64,000 nucleotides of DNA from Cupriavidus laharis (GCF_914271435.1 NZ_CAJZAI010000001.1:496001-560000), one strand, 5' to 3'. Shown: positions 9,762 through 19,864, counted from the stretch's first letter. The notes: a model not told the origin generated them from the sequence alone. Made by a program: numbers and translations.

Positions 9762-9797
9762 ATGCCTGCTTCAGCATTGCTGGGGCAGGCATTTTGC
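9762..9797 (+). terminator. Terminator after rpsO
   Basis: Stem ATGCCTGC (9762-9769) with GCAGGCAT (9785-9792), a 15-nt loop that can pair internally, then TTT. It lies 58 bp after the rpsO stop. Because pnp follows on the same strand it may act as a partial terminator that sets the rpsO:pnp ratio. Confidence 0.65.
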
Positions 9798-9895
9798 ATT
9801 TCTGGCCGGCCGATTTCGCGCCTGGGCGGAAGTGCAACATGTTGAAAAGTGATTTTCAGATCGCTGGATCAGGTGAATTCTGATTCGCTGGTCCC

Positions 9896-10022
9896 CCGTT
9901 GCGGCAAGCCCCGCAACGGAGTAAGTTGCTCTTTTTCATGGTTTTTAGTATCCGGACCGGCCAAGGAAACAGGGCTTTGTGTCATTCCAGCGCGGCATCG
10001 GCGACAGTGCCGCGCTGGAATG
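9896..10022 (+). promoter_or_regulatory. Structured pnp leader with two perfect hairpins
   Basis: Two strong stem-loops lie between rpsO and pnp. The first is a 9-bp perfect stem (CCGTTGCGG 9896-9904, CCGCAACGG 9911-9919) with a 6-nt loop. The second is a 15-bp perfect stem (CATTCCAGCGCGGCA 9983-9997 with its complement at 10008-10022) and a 10-nt loop, 113 bp before the pnp ATG. Neither is followed by a proper T-tract, so they look like RNA processing elements rather than terminators. In E. coli the pnp leader hairpin is cut by RNase III and PNPase then represses its own translation; the position here suggests the same circuit. Confidence 0.6.
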
Positions 10023-10135
10023 GCATAGCACTTCCCTGCGACTGCGACCGCCTCCGGCAGTTAGCCCGCGGCTGAGAACGCGGGCGAGACACGCTGCGTA
10101 ACGATTGCAGCGTGCACGCAAGACAAGGAATGCAA

Positions 10136-12304
10136 ATGTCCATGTTCAACAAAGTAGTCAAGCAGTTCCAGTGGGGCCAGCACACGGTCCGCATGGAAAC
10201 CGGTGAAATCGCCCGCCAGGCTGGCGGTGCCGTGCTGGTCGATGTGGAAGATACCGTCGTGCTGGCGACCGTGGTCGCTGCCAAGAGCCCGAAGCCCGGC
10301 CAGGACTTCTTCCCTCTGACGGTCGACTACATCGAAAAGACCTATGCTGCCGGCAAGATCCCCGGCGGCTTCTTCAAGCGTGAAGGCCGTCCGTCGGAAA
10401 ACGAGACGCTGACCTCGCGCCTGATCGACCGTCCGCTGCGTCCGCTCTTCCCGGAAGGCTTCTACAACGACGTGCAGGTGGTCGTGCACGTGGTGTCGCT
10501 GAACCCGGAAGTGCCGGCTGACATCCCCGCGCTGATCGGCGCCTCGGCCGCGCTGGCCGTGTCGGGCATTCCGTTCAACGGCCCGGTGGGCGCTGCCCGC
10601 GTCGGCTACAAGGACGGCCAATACCTGCTGAACCCGACCCGCTCGCAGATGGCCACGTCGGACCTCGACCTCGTCGTCGCCGGTACCGAGCGCGCCGTGC
10701 TGATGGTGGAATCGGAAGCCAACCAGCTGTCGGAAGACGTGATGCTGGGCGCCGTGGTGTACGGCCATGAGCAGATGCAGATCGCCATCAACGCGATCCA
10801 CGAACTGGTGCGCGAAGGCGGCAAGCCTGAGTGGGACTGGGTCGCTGCGCCGAAGAACGAAGCGCTGATCGCCAAGGTCACCGAAGTTGCGCTGCCGCTG
10901 CTTCAGGAAGCCTACCAGCTGCGCCAGAAGTCGGCCCGCAGCCAGAAGCTGAAGGAAGTGTCCGCCAATGTGGCGGCCGCGCTGGAAGCCGCTGGCGTGG
11001 AAGCCGACAAGGTGGAAGTCGGCAACATCATGTTCGACCTGGAAGCCAAGATCGTCCGTGGCCAGATCCTGGGCGGCGAGCCGCGCATCGACGGCCGCGA
11101 CACGCGTACCGTGCGTCCGATCGAGATCCGTTCGTCGGTCCTGCCGCGTGCCCACGGTTCGGCGCTGTTCACCCGCGGTGAAACGCAGGCGCTGGTCGTG
11201 GCCACGCTGGGCACCAAGAGCGACGAGCAGATCATCGACGCGCTGGCCGGCGAATACCGCGACCGCTTCATGCTCCACTACAACATGCCTCCGTTCGCCA
11301 CCGGCGAAACCGGCCGTGTGGGCAGCCCGAAGCGCCGCGAGATCGGCCACGGCCGCCTGGCCAAGCGCGCACTGATCCCGGTGCTGCCGAAGGACGACGA
11401 GTTCGCCTACACCATCCGCCTGGTTTCGGAAATCACCGAATCCAACGGTTCGTCGTCGATGGCTTCGGTCTGCGGCGGCTGCCTGGCACTGATGGACGCC
11501 GGCGTTCCGGTCAAGGCGCACGTGGCCGGCGTGGCCATGGGCCTGATCCTGGAAGGCAACAAGTTCGCTGTGCTGACCGACATCCTGGGTGACGAAGATC
11601 ACTTGGGTGACATGGACTTCAAGGTGGCGGGTACCGACAACGGCATCACCGCGCTGCAGATGGACATCAAGGTGCAGGGCATCACCAAGGAAATCATGCA
11701 GGTTGCCCTGGCGCAGGCCAAGGAAGGCCGCCTGCACATCCTGGGCAAGATGCAGGAGGCGATGGGCCACGCGCGCACCGAGCTGTCGGCGCACGCACCG
11801 CGCATGATCACCATGAAGATCCATCCGGACAAGATCCGCGAAGTGATCGGCAAGGGCGGCTCGACCATCCAGGCGCTGACCAAGGAAACCGGCACCACCA
11901 TCGACATCCAGGAAGACGGCACGATCACCATCGCCTCGACCTCGACCGAGGGCATGGCCGAAGCCAAGCGCCGCATCGAAGGCATCACCGCCGAAGCCGA
12001 AGTGGGCAAGATCTACAACGGCACGGTGCTGAAGCTGCTGGACTTCGGCGCGATCGTGAACATCCTGCCGGGCAAGGACGGTCTGCTGCATATCTCGGAG
12101 ATCGTCAACGAGCGCGTGAAGGACATCAAGGACTGGCTGAAGGAAGGCCAGCAACTGCGCGTCAAGCTGATCCAGGCTGACGAGAAGGGCCGTCTGCGTC
12201 TGTCGCTGAAGGCCGCGCTGGCGGAAGAGGGCGGCAGCATCAGCCCGCAGAACAACGCGGAAGCGGCGCCTGCTCCGGTCACCCCGGCGGACCAGCAGCA
12301 GTAA
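10136..12304 (+). CDS. pnp: Polyribonucleotide nucleotidyltransferase (PNPase)
   Basis: A 722-aa phosphorolytic 3'-5' exoribonuclease, a core part of the RNA degradosome and mRNA turnover. Domains in order: first RNase PH-like (about 10-145), alpha-helical linker, second catalytic RNase PH-like (about 310-540, with [12 protein letters not shown]), KH (about 555-610, [12 protein letters not shown]) and S1 (about 620-690, [11 protein letters not shown]). The C-terminal tail is Ala/Pro/Gln rich. The ATG at 10136 is chosen because AAGGA (10125-10129) is well spaced; ATGs at 10112 and 10130 are less well placed. The structured leader upstream suggests post-transcriptional autoregulation. A strong terminator follows at 12341. 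Confidence 0.98.
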   Translation: MSMFNKVVKQFQWGQHTVRMETGEIARQAGGAVLVDVEDTVVLATVVAAKSPKPGQDFFPLTVDYIEKTYAAGKIPGGFFKREGRPSENETLTSRLIDRPLRPLFPEGFYNDVQVVVHVVSLNPEVPADIPALIGASAALAVSGIPFNGPVGAARVGYKDGQYLLNPTRSQMATSDLDLVVAGTERAVLMVESEANQLSEDVMLGAVVYGHEQMQIAINAIHELVREGGKPEWDWVAAPKNEALIAKVTEVALPLLQEAYQLRQKSARSQKLKEVSANVAAALEAAGVEADKVEVGNIMFDLEAKIVRGQILGGEPRIDGRDTRTVRPIEIRSSVLPRAHGSALFTRGETQALVVATLGTKSDEQIIDALAGEYRDRFMLHYNMPPFATGETGRVGSPKRREIGHGRLAKRALIPVLPKDDEFAYTIRLVSEITESNGSSSMASVCGGCLALMDAGVPVKAHVAGVAMGLILEGNKFAVLTDILGDEDHLGDMDFKVAGTDNGITALQMDIKVQGITKEIMQVALAQAKEGRLHILGKMQEAMGHARTELSAHAPRMITMKIHPDKIREVIGKGGSTIQALTKETGTTIDIQEDGTITIASTSTEGMAEAKRRIEGITAEAEVGKIYNGTVLKLLDFGAIVNILPGKDGLLHISEIVNERVKDIKDWLKEGQQLRVKLIQADEKGRLRLSLKAALAEEGGSISPQNNAEAAPAPVTPADQQQ

Positions 12305-12340
12305 GCTGGGATCGGTGCCGCCATCAGGCGGTATCGGAGA

Positions 12341-12374
12341 AAAAGCGGCTGGCGATGTCCAGCCGCTTTTTTGT
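12341..12374 (+). terminator. Terminator after pnp
   Basis: A 12-bp perfect stem (AAAAGCGGCTGG 12341-12352, CCAGCCGCTTTT 12359-12370) with a 6-nt loop and six T residues in the 3' tail. A textbook intrinsic terminator, likely to work in both directions. Confidence 0.9.
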
Positions 12375-12469
12375 TTACACTGCCGGGCAACCCAATTGAG
12401 CAACCGCTCTCACCGACACGCCGCGACGGCATCAGCGCTTCGCGCGCGAGACCAAGAACAGGAGCAGCA

Positions 12470-13474
12470 ATGCAAGCCATCGAGATTCGCGAATACGGTG
12501 CCCCCGAAGTCCTGCAGGAAACGCAGCGGCCTGACCCGGTGCCGGGTGCCGGCGAAATCCTGATCCGCGTGGCCGCGGCAGGGGTCAACCGCCCGGACGT
12601 GTTTCAGCGTACGGGCAACTATCCAGTGCCGCCGGGCGCGTCGGACCTGCCTGGCCTGGAGGTGGCGGGCGTGGTGGTCGGCGGTGACCTTTCCCATGCG
12701 GACAATCACTTTGGGCTCAAGGTGGGCGACCGTGTCTGCGCGCTGGTGCAGGGCGGCGGCTACGCGCAGCTGTGCACCGCGCCGGTAGCCCAGTGCCTGC
12801 CGGCGCCGAAGGGCCTGAGCGACATCGAGGCCGCGGCGCTGCCGGAGACGTTCTTCACGGTCTGGAGCAATGTGTTCGACCGCGGCTACCTGGGCCAGGG
12901 CCCGCGCGGCAAGGACGAGACGCTGCTGATCCAGGGCGGCTCGAGCGGCATCGGCACGACCGCGATCCAGATCGCCAAGGCGCTGGGCTACAAGGTGTTC
13001 GTCACCGCTGGCACGGACGAAAAGTGCAAGGCCTGCGAGGCGCTCGGCGCGGACCGTGCCATCAACTACAAGACGCAGGATTTCGTTGCCGAAGTGGCAG
13101 GCCTGACCGAAGGCAAGGGCGTTGACGTGATCCTCGACATGGTGGCAGGGTCATACCTTGGGCGCGAGCTGAAGTGCATCGCCGATGACGGCCGCATCGT
13201 CATCATCGCGTTGCTCGGTGGCGCCAAGGCAGAGATTCCGCTCGGCGACATCCTGCGCCGCCGTATCACCGTCACGGGCTCCACGCTGCGCCCGCGTTCC
13301 GCGGCGTTCAAAGGGCAGATTGCGCAGGCACTGCATCAGAAGGTGTGGCCGCTGCTTGAGGCGGGCAAGATCAAGCCGGTCATTCACAAGGTCTTTCCCG
13401 CTGCCCAGGCGGCCGAGGCGCACCGGCTGATGGAGTCGAGCGAGCACATCGGCAAGATCGTGCTGACCTGGTAA
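12470..13474 (+). CDS. NAD(P)H:quinone oxidoreductase, PIG3/QOR type
   Basis: A 334-aa zinc-independent medium-chain dehydrogenase/reductase of the quinone oxidoreductase (PIG3-like) group. The N-terminal GroES-like domain (about 1-125) carries GVNRPDVFQR; the nucleotide-binding Rossmann domain has GGSSGIGTTAIQIAKALG. Zinc-ligand cysteines of alcohol dehydrogenases are absent. It probably reduces quinones or other electrophilic carbonyls with NADPH in the cytoplasm. The ATG at 12470 follows AGGAG at 12460-12464. It stands between the pnp terminator and tpiA. A GC-rich self-complementary stretch at about 13498-13530 after the stop could end transcription but lacks a T-tract. Confidence 0.88.
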   Translation: MQAIEIREYGAPEVLQETQRPDPVPGAGEILIRVAAAGVNRPDVFQRTGNYPVPPGASDLPGLEVAGVVVGGDLSHADNHFGLKVGDRVCALVQGGGYAQLCTAPVAQCLPAPKGLSDIEAAALPETFFTVWSNVFDRGYLGQGPRGKDETLLIQGGSSGIGTTAIQIAKALGYKVFVTAGTDEKCKACEALGADRAINYKTQDFVAEVAGLTEGKGVDVILDMVAGSYLGRELKCIADDGRIVIIALLGGAKAEIPLGDILRRRITVTGSTLRPRSAAFKGQIAQALHQKVWPLLEAGKIKPVIHKVFPAAQAAEAHRLMESSEHIGKIVLTW

Positions 13475-13573
13475 TTGCCTCGAAGTGTTGCCGCGCCGGG
13501 GGCTGGCCGGGCGCGGTAGCGCCGGCCCCCTGCCGCAAGCTACAATAACGGGTTTGATTTGGGAGGGGACCCC

Positions 13574-14311
13574 GTGAGACAAAAGCTCGTCATCGGCAAC
13601 TGGAAGATGCACGGCAGCCTTGCCGCCAACGCCGCGCTGCTGGAAGGTATCAAGGCAGCACCCGCGCGCGCGCGGCTGGCGGTCTGCGCACCTTTCCCCT
13701 ATCTTGCACAGTGCCAGGCGCTGCTCAACGGCTCACAGGTGGCCTGGGGGGCACAAGATGTGTCCGCCGAGGCGCGTGGCGCCTTCACCGGCGAAGTTGC
13801 GGCGTCCATGTTGGGTGAGTTCGGGTGCACATACGCGCTGGTTGGTCACTCCGAGCGACGTACGTATCATGCGGAAACCGATGTGGTGGTTGCCGCCAAG
13901 GCTCTGCGTGCCCTGGAGTTCGGCATCTTGCCGGTGATCTGCGTCGGCGAGACGCTGGCCGAGCGCGAAGCCGGTGAAACCGAGGCTGTCGTGGGTCGCC
14001 AGTTGCAGGCAGTCCTTGACGCGCTGTCGGTCGAGCAACTGGGCCGTGTGGTGCTGGCCTACGAGCCGGTCTGGGCGATCGGCACGGGTAAGACCGCGAC
14101 CAGCGAACAGGCGCAGGCCGTGCATGCCTTCCTGCGCCGCAAGGTCCGCGAGCGCGATGCCGGCGTGGCTGAGCGCATGGCCATTTTGTACGGCGGCAGT
14201 GTCAAGCCGGACAATGCAGCTGAACTGTTTTCCATGTCCGATATTGACGGGGGCCTGATTGGGGGTGCCTCGCTGAAGTCGGAAGATTTTCTCGCGATCG
14301 GCAACGCCTGA
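13574..14311 (+). CDS. tpiA: Triosephosphate isomerase
   Basis: Interconverts dihydroxyacetone phosphate and glyceraldehyde 3-phosphate. The 245-aa TIM barrel has all catalytic residues: Asn9 and Lys11 in GNWKMHG, the His of LVGHSERR, the Glu of [11 protein letters not shown], and the phosphate-binding YGGSVKP. The start is taken as GTG at 13574 because GGGAGGGG (13561-13568) sits at a good distance and the protein then begins in family register; the in-frame TTG at 13559 would lie inside that ribosome site. A TACAAT -10-like box at 13541-13546 suggests a promoter with a very short leader. secG follows 51 bp downstream. Confidence 0.97.
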   Translation: MRQKLVIGNWKMHGSLAANAALLEGIKAAPARARLAVCAPFPYLAQCQALLNGSQVAWGAQDVSAEARGAFTGEVAASMLGEFGCTYALVGHSERRTYHAETDVVVAAKALRALEFGILPVICVGETLAEREAGETEAVVGRQLQAVLDALSVEQLGRVVLAYEPVWAIGTGKTATSEQAQAVHAFLRRKVRERDAGVAERMAILYGGSVKPDNAAELFSMSDIDGGLIGGASLKSEDFLAIGNA

Positions 14312-14362
14312 ATGCCTGTCGCACCGGACATTCGATCAGGCAAGTAACGCTACTTTATCCAA

Positions 14363-14728
14363 ATGGCAATTTTCAAGACTTTGTTGGTACTGGTGCAGGT
14401 GTTGTCGGCGCTCGGCGTCATCGGCCTGGTGCTGATTCAGCACGGCAAGGGTGCCGATGTGGGCGCGGCATTCGGGTCCGGTGCTTCGGGCAGCCTGTTC
14501 GGCGCAACGGGTTCGGCAAACTTCCTGTCGCGTACGACTGCGGTGCTGGCGACATTCTTCTTCATCTGCACGCTCAGCCTCACGCTGATGGGTAACTACA
14601 AGCCTGCCGCATCGCTGGGCGTGATGGGTTCGGCTCCGGCTTCTGCGCCGGCTCCGGCCAGTGCCTCGGCACCTGCTGCAGCGGCTGCGGACGCTTCGGC
14701 TCCGGCTGTGCCCGCTGTACCGAAATAA
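14363..14728 (+). CDS. secG: Preprotein translocase subunit SecG
   Basis: A 121-aa inner-membrane component of the SecYEG channel. Two membrane helices (about residues 3-25 and 55-75) flank the conserved cytoplasmic loop with a GASGSLFGATGSANFLSR-type motif. The C-terminal 35 residues form an Ala/Pro/Ser repeat tail, common in beta-proteobacterial SecG and absent from E. coli. It lies 51 bp after tpiA and before tRNA-Leu, an order that is widely conserved in bacteria. Confidence 0.96.
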   Translation: MAIFKTLLVLVQVLSALGVIGLVLIQHGKGADVGAAFGSGASGSLFGATGSANFLSRTTAVLATFFFICTLSLTLMGNYKPAASLGVMGSAPASAPAPASASAPAAAAADASAPAVPAVPK

Positions 14729-14774
14729 TCAAGCAGCCTTGTATTCGATTCCTGATTTTTTTTGCAGTTGTGCG

Positions 14775-14803
14775 TTGAACAATGCAGCGAACCGGGTTAG
14801 AAT
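14775..14803 (+). promoter_or_regulatory. Promoter ahead of tRNA-Leu and possibly the nuo operon
   Basis: TTGAAC (14775-14780), 17-nt spacer, TAGAAT (14798-14803). Expected start about 14810, giving a roughly 100-nt leader before the tRNA. I found no equally good promoter between the tRNA and nuoA, so it may drive both. Confidence 0.65.
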
Positions 14804-14912
14804 TCAAGGCTTGAAACGATTCCCCAGCGATGGGGCTTGAGCAAAGGGAAAACCTCTGCAAAGCCCTGAAGGGCCTGAAAACCCGGCGCCAGGCAATATT
14901 GTTTCTCCCCCA

Positions 14913-14997
14913 GCCGACGTGGTGAAATTGGTAGACACGCTATCTTGAGGGGGTAGTGGCGAAAGCTGTGCGAGTTCGAGTCTCGCCGTCGGCACCA
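14913..14997 (+). tRNA. tRNA-Leu (anticodon GAG)
   Basis: 85 nt including an encoded CCA end. The acceptor stem pairs GCCGACG with CGTCGGC. The anticodon stem is CTATC/GGTAG with loop TTGAGGG, so the anticodon is GAG (14947-14949) and reads CTC/CTT. The long variable arm typical of tRNA-Leu follows (tggcgaaagctg region), then the T arm with GTTCGAGTC. It lies between secG and nuoA. Confidence 0.95.
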
Positions 14998-15163
14998 AAC
15001 AACTTGATCGGAGTCCGCTGTCGGGCAATGCTCCCGGCCAGAGGGCTCCGGCAATCCGCAAGGCGGCGCGCCGTGAGTTTTTCGGCATAGCGCCTGGGGT
15101 GGGCAACAGAACGCCGCTTCAGCTGGTGCTGTTGACAACATTCCAGATAAGGCTGGCCGTACC

Positions 15164-15523
15164 TTGACTCTCGAAGCCTACTTCCCCGTTCTCATCTTCA
15201 TCATCTTCGGCGTTGTGCTCGGCGTGGCGCTGATGTCGATTGGTCGGATTCTCGGCCCGAACAAACCTGATCCCGCGAAGCTGTCGCCGTACGAGTGCGG
15301 CTTCGAAGCGTTCGAGGATGCGCGCATGAAGTTCGACGTGCGCTACTACCTCATCGCCATCCTTTTTATCCTGTTCGATCTCGAAACCGCCTTCCTGTTT
15401 CCGTGGGGTGTTGCCCTGAAGGATATTGGCTGGCCGGGATTCATCGCCATGGGCGTGTTTCTGCTGGAATTCATCGTGGGCTTCGTCTACATCTGGAAAA
15501 AGGGCGCGCTCGATTGGGAGTGA
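15164..15523 (+). CDS. nuoA: NADH-quinone oxidoreductase subunit A
   Basis: A 119-aa membrane subunit of complex I with three transmembrane helices and the conserved cytoplasmic loop [16 protein letters not shown], which lies near the quinone site. The C terminus ([11 protein letters not shown]) is typical of beta-proteobacteria. The start is TTG at 15164: no ATG or GTG in frame gives the family N terminus [10 protein letters not shown]. It is the first gene of the 14-gene nuo operon, 166 bp after tRNA-Leu. The ribosome site is weak (AAGG about 12 nt upstream), which with the TTG may limit translation of the first cistron. Confidence 0.95.
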   Translation: MTLEAYFPVLIFIIFGVVLGVALMSIGRILGPNKPDPAKLSPYECGFEAFEDARMKFDVRYYLIAILFILFDLETAFLFPWGVALKDIGWPGFIAMGVFLLEFIVGFVYIWKKGALDWE

Positions 15524-15529
15524 TGTGAA

Positions 15530-16012
15530 ATGGCAATCGAAGGCGTTCTCAACGAAGGCTTTGTCACGACTACCGCTGACAAGCTGATCAACTGGACCCG
15601 CACCGGGTCGCTGTGGCCGATGACCTTTGGCCTGGCCTGCTGTGCCGTGGAAATGATGCATGCCGGCGCCGCGCGCTACGACCTGGACCGCTTCGGCGTG
15701 GTGTTCCGCCCGTCGCCGCGCCAGTCGGACGTGATGATCGTGGCCGGCACGCTGTGCAACAAGATGGCACCCGCGCTGCGCAAGGTCTACGACCAGATGG
15801 CCGAGCCGCGCTGGGTGATCTCGATGGGTTCTTGCGCCAATGGCGGCGGCTACTACCACTATTCGTACTCGGTGGTGCGTGGCTGCGACCGCATTGTGCC
15901 GGTGGACATCTATGTGCCGGGCTGCCCGCCCACGGCTGAGGCGCTGATCTATGGCGTGATCCAGCTGCAGAACAAGATCAAGCGTACCAATACCATCGCG
16001 CGCAAGGGCTGA
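15530..16012 (+). CDS. nuoB: NADH-quinone oxidoreductase subunit B
   Basis: A 160-aa peripheral-arm subunit that holds Fe-S cluster N2, the last electron donor before quinone. The four cluster ligands are visible: the tandem Cys of the ACCAVEMM stretch, the Cys of GSCANGGG and the Cys of the [10 protein letters not shown] stretch. It starts 6 bp after nuoA, and its stop is one base before the nuoC ATG. Confidence 0.97.
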   Translation: MAIEGVLNEGFVTTTADKLINWTRTGSLWPMTFGLACCAVEMMHAGAARYDLDRFGVVFRPSPRQSDVMIVAGTLCNKMAPALRKVYDQMAEPRWVISMGSCANGGGYYHYSYSVVRGCDRIVPVDIYVPGCPPTAEALIYGVIQLQNKIKRTNTIARKG

Positions 16013-16013
16013 C

Positions 16014-16613
16014 ATGGCGAAGCTTGAGACCCTGAAGGCCGCGCTCGAGAAAGTTCTCGGCAAGCGCGTGCAAAAACTGATCGAGGCGACCGGCGAACTG
16101 ACGCTGATCGTCAAGGCTGACGACTACCTGGAAGTTGCCCGCATCCTGCGCGATGATTCGTCGCTGCGTTTCGAACAGCTCATCGACCTGTGCGGTGTCG
16201 ACTATTCCGAATATGGCGATGGCGCCTGGGATGGCCTGCGTTTTGCTGCGGTGTCGCACCTGCTGTCCGTGACCCACAACTGGCGCCTGCGCGTGCGCGT
16301 GTTTGCCCCGGATGACGACTTCCCGGTGGTGCCGTCGCTGATCGACGTGTGGAATTCGGTGAACTGGTTCGAGCGCGAGGCGTTCGATTTCTACGGCATC
16401 GTGTTCGAAGGCCATCCGGACCTGCGCCGCATCCTGACCGACTACGGTTTTGTCGGCCATCCGTTCCGCAAGGATTTCCCGACCTCGGGTTACGTGGAAA
16501 TGCGCTATGACCCGGAGCAGAAGCGGGTCATTTACCAGCCGGTGACGATCGAACCCCGCGAAATCACGCCACGCGTGATCCGCGAGGAAAACTACGGCGG
16601 CACGCAGCACTGA
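16014..16613 (+). CDS. nuoC: NADH-quinone oxidoreductase subunit C
   Basis: A 199-aa peripheral-arm subunit (30-kDa subunit family) that contacts NuoD near the quinone cavity. The signature region [19 protein letters not shown] is present, followed by [19 protein letters not shown]. It is separate from NuoD here, unlike the fused NuoCD of E. coli. It overlaps neither neighbour; nuoD begins 9 bp later. Confidence 0.97.
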   Translation: MAKLETLKAALEKVLGKRVQKLIEATGELTLIVKADDYLEVARILRDDSSLRFEQLIDLCGVDYSEYGDGAWDGLRFAAVSHLLSVTHNWRLRVRVFAPDDDFPVVPSLIDVWNSVNWFEREAFDFYGIVFEGHPDLRRILTDYGFVGHPFRKDFPTSGYVEMRYDPEQKRVIYQPVTIEPREITPRVIREENYGGTQH

Positions 16614-16622
16614 TTACGCGCC

Positions 16623-17876
16623 ATGGCAGATATCAAGAATTACACCCTGAACTTCGGCCCGCAGCACCCGGCCGCGCACGGCGTGCTGCGCCTAGTGCTG
16701 GAGCTGGACGGCGAAGTGATCCAGCGCGCCGACCCGCACATCGGCCTGCTGCACCGTGCCACTGAAAAGCTGGCCGAGCAGAAGACCTGGATTCAGAACG
16801 TTCCGTACATGGACCGTCTCGACTATGTGTCGATGATGTCCAACGAACACGCCTACGTGATGGCGATCGAGCGGCTGCTCGGCATTGAAGTGCCGGTCCG
16901 CGCGCAGTACATCCGCGTGATGTTCGACGAAATCACCCGTCTGCTGAACCACCTGATGTGGATCGGCGCGCATGCGCTCGACGTGGGCGCCATGGCGGTG
17001 TTCCTCTACGCTTTCCGCGAGCGCGAGGATATGTTCGACATGTACGAGGCGGTGTCGGGAGCGCGCATGCACGCTGCCTATTACCGTCCGGGCGGTGTCT
17101 ATCGCGACCTGCCTGACACAATGCCGCAATATCGGGCGTCCAAGGTTCACAACGAGCGTGCCATCAAGGTCATGAACGAAGCGCGTTCGGGCTCGCTGCT
17201 GGACTTCATCGAGGACTTCACCAACCGGTTCCCGAAGTACGTCGACGAGTACGAGACGCTGCTGACCGACAACCGGATCTGGAAGCAGCGCCTGGTGGAC
17301 ATCGGCGTGGTGAGCCCGGAGCGTGCACTGCAGATGGGCTTTACTGGCCCGATGCTGCGTGGTTCGGGCATTGCCTGGGACCTGCGCAAGAAGCAGCCGT
17401 ACGAGGTGTACGACAAGATGGACTTCGATGTGCCGGTGGGCGTGGGTGGCGACTGCTACGCGCGTTACCTCGTGCGTATCGAGGAAATGCGCCAGTCGAA
17501 CCGCATCATCAAGCAGTGCATCGAGTGGCTGCGCCGCAATCCGGGCCCCGTGATCACGGACAACCACAAGGTTGCGCCGCCGTCGCGGGTGGACATGAAG
17601 TCGAACATGGAAGAGCTGATCCACCACTTCAAGCTGTTCACCGAAGGTGTTCACGTGCCCGAAGGTGAGGCTTATGCAGCGGTGGAGCATCCGAAGGGCG
17701 AGTTCGGGATCTATGCGATCTCGGACGGCGCAAACAAGCCTTACCGCCTGAAGATTCGTGCGCCCGGCTATGCGCACTTGGCCGCCCTCGATGAGATGGC
17801 CAAGGGACACATGATTGCTGACGCGGTAACGATCATCGGCACGCAGGACATCGTCTTCGGCGAGATCGACCGCTAA
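16623..17876 (+). CDS. nuoD: NADH-quinone oxidoreductase subunit D
   Basis: The 417-aa 49-kDa-type subunit, related to the large subunit of NiFe hydrogenases, which forms most of the quinone-binding pocket. The N-terminal [11 protein letters not shown] loop carries the quinone-head His, and [14 protein letters not shown] follows. It lacks the metal-binding Cys residues of hydrogenases, as in all NuoD. After it comes the only long gap in the operon before nuoF, 187 bp, with a hairpin at 17891-17910. Confidence 0.97.
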   Translation: MADIKNYTLNFGPQHPAAHGVLRLVLELDGEVIQRADPHIGLLHRATEKLAEQKTWIQNVPYMDRLDYVSMMSNEHAYVMAIERLLGIEVPVRAQYIRVMFDEITRLLNHLMWIGAHALDVGAMAVFLYAFREREDMFDMYEAVSGARMHAAYYRPGGVYRDLPDTMPQYRASKVHNERAIKVMNEARSGSLLDFIEDFTNRFPKYVDEYETLLTDNRIWKQRLVDIGVVSPERALQMGFTGPMLRGSGIAWDLRKKQPYEVYDKMDFDVPVGVGGDCYARYLVRIEEMRQSNRIIKQCIEWLRRNPGPVITDNHKVAPPSRVDMKSNMEELIHHFKLFTEGVHVPEGEAYAAVEHPKGEFGIYAISDGANKPYRLKIRAPGYAHLAALDEMAKGHMIADAVTIIGTQDIVFGEIDR

Positions 17877-17890
17877 CTCACTGGCCGCCG

Positions 17891-17917
17891 GCCCGGACGA
17901 CGATCCGGGCGCTTTCT
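17891..17917 (+). terminator. Terminator-like hairpin between nuoD and nuoE
   Basis: A 7-bp stem GCCCGGA (17891-17897) with TCCGGGC (17904-17910), 6-nt loop, then gctttctt. It lies 14 bp after the nuoD stop in the longest spacer of the first half of nuo. It probably acts as an mRNA stability or partial-termination element, not a full stop. Confidence 0.45.
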
Positions 17918-18063
17918 TGCCGCTCCCGGATTGTGTAATGCGGGGGCGACGGGAAAATCCGCGGCGGAACGGCAGGGCCTCAGGCCTGCCGGCGGAACAG
18001 GCAGCGACGGCTGCAAACCTGCGGATGCAAGCCCCGGTGCGCTGCCTCCGACGTTTTACTGCA

Positions 18064-18567
18064 ATGACCATGCTATCAGCAGAAGCTCTCAAGGAAATCG
18101 ATCGCGCGATCGCGAAGTATCCGGCCGACCAGAAGCAGTCGGCCGTGATGGCGGCGCTTGCCGTGGCGCAGGGCGAGGTGGGCTGGGTTTCCCCCGAAGT
18201 CATGCAGTTTGTCGCCAGCTACCTCGACATGCCGCCCGTGTGGGTGGAAGAGGTGGCGACCTTCTACAATATGTACGACACCAAGCCGGTGGGCAAATAC
18301 AAGCTCGCCGTCTGCACCAACCTGCCGTGCGCCCTGTCGGGCGGCGAGCGCGCCGGCGACTACCTGAAGCGCAAGCTCGGGATCGACTACAACGAGACCA
18401 CCGCTGACGGCTGCTTCACCCTGAAAGAGGGCGAGTGCATGGGCGCTTGCGGCGATGCGCCGGTGATGATCGTCAATAACACCCGCATGTGCAGCTTCAT
18501 GAGCGAGGACAAGCTCGACGCGCTCGTCGACGAGCTGAAGGCCGAAGCTGCCAAGGGGGGCAAGTAA
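18064..18567 (+). CDS. nuoE: NADH-quinone oxidoreductase subunit E
   Basis: A 167-aa 24-kDa-type subunit of the NADH dehydrogenase module with a [2Fe-2S] cluster (N1a). The four Cys ligands appear as VCTNLPC and CMGAC, in thioredoxin-like fold context. The start is ATG 18064 (or 18070), giving the family N terminus [13 protein letters not shown]. The frame is open back to 17917, but that segment is Arg-rich and looks like non-coding spacer. The stop is followed after one base by the nuoF ATG. Confidence 0.95.
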   Translation: MTMLSAEALKEIDRAIAKYPADQKQSAVMAALAVAQGEVGWVSPEVMQFVASYLDMPPVWVEEVATFYNMYDTKPVGKYKLAVCTNLPCALSGGERAGDYLKRKLGIDYNETTADGCFTLKEGECMGACGDAPVMIVNNTRMCSFMSEDKLDALVDELKAEAAKGGK

Positions 18568-18568
18568 T

Positions 18569-19864
18569 ATGACCTGTCTGCACGACCGCCATATCCAGCC
18601 GCTGATCCTGGCCGGCCTGGACGGCAAGAACTGGCACCTGGAAGACTATGTCAAGCGCGGCGGCTACCAGCAGCTCAAGCGCATCCTGACCGAGAAGATC
18701 CCGCCCGAGCAGGTGATCGCCGACGTCAAGGCCTCGGGCCTGCGTGGCCGCGGCGGTGCGGGCTTCCCGACCGGCTTGAAGTGGAGCTTCATGCCGCGTA
18801 CGTTCCCGGGCCAGAAGTACCTCGTCTGCAATACCGACGAGGGCGAGCCCGGTACGTTCAAGGACCGCGACATCATCCGCTACAACCCGCATGCGCTGAT
18901 CGAAGGCATGGCCATCGGCGCGTACGCGATGGGCATCACCGTGGGCTACAACTACATCCACGGCGAGATCTGGAACGAATACAAGATCTTCGAGGAAGCC
19001 CTCGAAGAGGCGCGCGCCGCCGGCTTCCTGGGTGACAACATCCTGGATTCGGGCTTCAGCTTCCAGCTGCACGCCCACCATGGCTATGGCGCCTACATCT
19101 GCGGCGAGGAAACCGCGCTGCTCGAATCGCTGGAAGGCAAGAAGGGCCAGCCGCGTTTCAAGCCGCCGTTCCCGGCCAGCTTCGGCCTGTACGGCAAGCC
19201 GACCACCATCAACAACACCGAGACCTTTGCCGCGGTGCCGTTCCTGCTGGCTGTCGGCCCGGAGAACTACCTGAAGCTGGGCAAGCCGAACAACGGCGGC
19301 ACCAAGATCTTCTCGATCTCCGGCGACGTCGAGCGTCCCGGCAACTACGAGATCCCGCTGGGCACGCCGTTCGCCAAGCTGCTGGAACTGGCCGGCGGCA
19401 TGCGTGGCGGCAAGCGCATCAAGGCGGTGATCCCGGGCGGCTCGTCCGCGCCGGTGGTGCCGGGCGACATGATGATGGCGTCCGACATGGACTACGACTC
19501 GATCGCCAAGGCCGGCTCGATGCTGGGCTCGGGCGCCGTGATCGTCATGGACGAGACGCGTTGCATGGTGCGCTCGCTGCTGCGCCTGTCGTATTTCTAT
19601 TTTGAAGAGTCGTGCGGCCAGTGCACGCCGTGCCGCGAAGGCACCGGCTGGCTGTACCGCATGGTCAATCGTATTGAACACGGAGAAGGGCGCCAGGAAG
19701 ACCTGGACCTGCTCAACAACGTCGCGGAAAACATCATGGGCCGCACCATCTGCGCGCTCGGCGATGCCGCGGCGATGCCGGTCCGCGGCATGCTCAAGCA
19801 CTACTGGAAAGAGTTCGAGTATCACGTCGAACACAAGCAGTGCATGGTTCCGGCCTACATCTAA
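18569..19864 (+). CDS. nuoF: NADH-quinone oxidoreductase subunit F
   Basis: The 431-aa 51-kDa-type subunit that binds NADH and FMN, where electrons enter complex I. The glycine-rich nucleotide loop [13 protein letters not shown] and the FMN-binding [13 protein letters not shown] are present. The N3 [4Fe-4S] cluster ligands are the [11 protein letters not shown] cysteines and one later Cys in TICALGD. The start follows a GGGGGG ribosome site in the end of nuoE. nuoG begins 12 bp after the stop. Confidence 0.97.
   Translation: MTCLHDRHIQPLILAGLDGKNWHLEDYVKRGGYQQLKRILTEKIPPEQVIADVKASGLRGRGGAGFPTGLKWSFMPRTFPGQKYLVCNTDEGEPGTFKDRDIIRYNPHALIEGMAIGAYAMGITVGYNYIHGEIWNEYKIFEEALEEARAAGFLGDNILDSGFSFQLHAHHGYGAYICGEETALLESLEGKKGQPRFKPPFPASFGLYGKPTTINNTETFAAVPFLLAVGPENYLKLGKPNNGGTKIFSISGDVERPGNYEIPLGTPFAKLLELAGGMRGGKRIKAVIPGGSSAPVVPGDMMMASDMDYDSIAKAGSMLGSGAVIVMDETRCMVRSLLRLSYFYFEESCGQCTPCREGTGWLYRMVNRIEHGEGRQEDLDLLNNVAENIMGRTICALGDAAAMPVRGMLKHYWKEFEYHVEHKQCMVPAYI

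Noticed and set aside
10061-12403. Minus-strand open frame of 780 codons opposite pnp
   Set aside because: Shadow of pnp; Arg/His/Gln-rich product without any recognised motif.
15132-15160. TTGACA as the -35 box of a nuoA promoter
   Set aside because: No acceptable -10 box lies 16-18 nt downstream (the sequence there is GC-rich).
17917-18063. In-frame N-terminal extension of nuoE
   Set aside because: Arg-rich and unlike NuoE; the family N terminus begins at 18064 or 18070.
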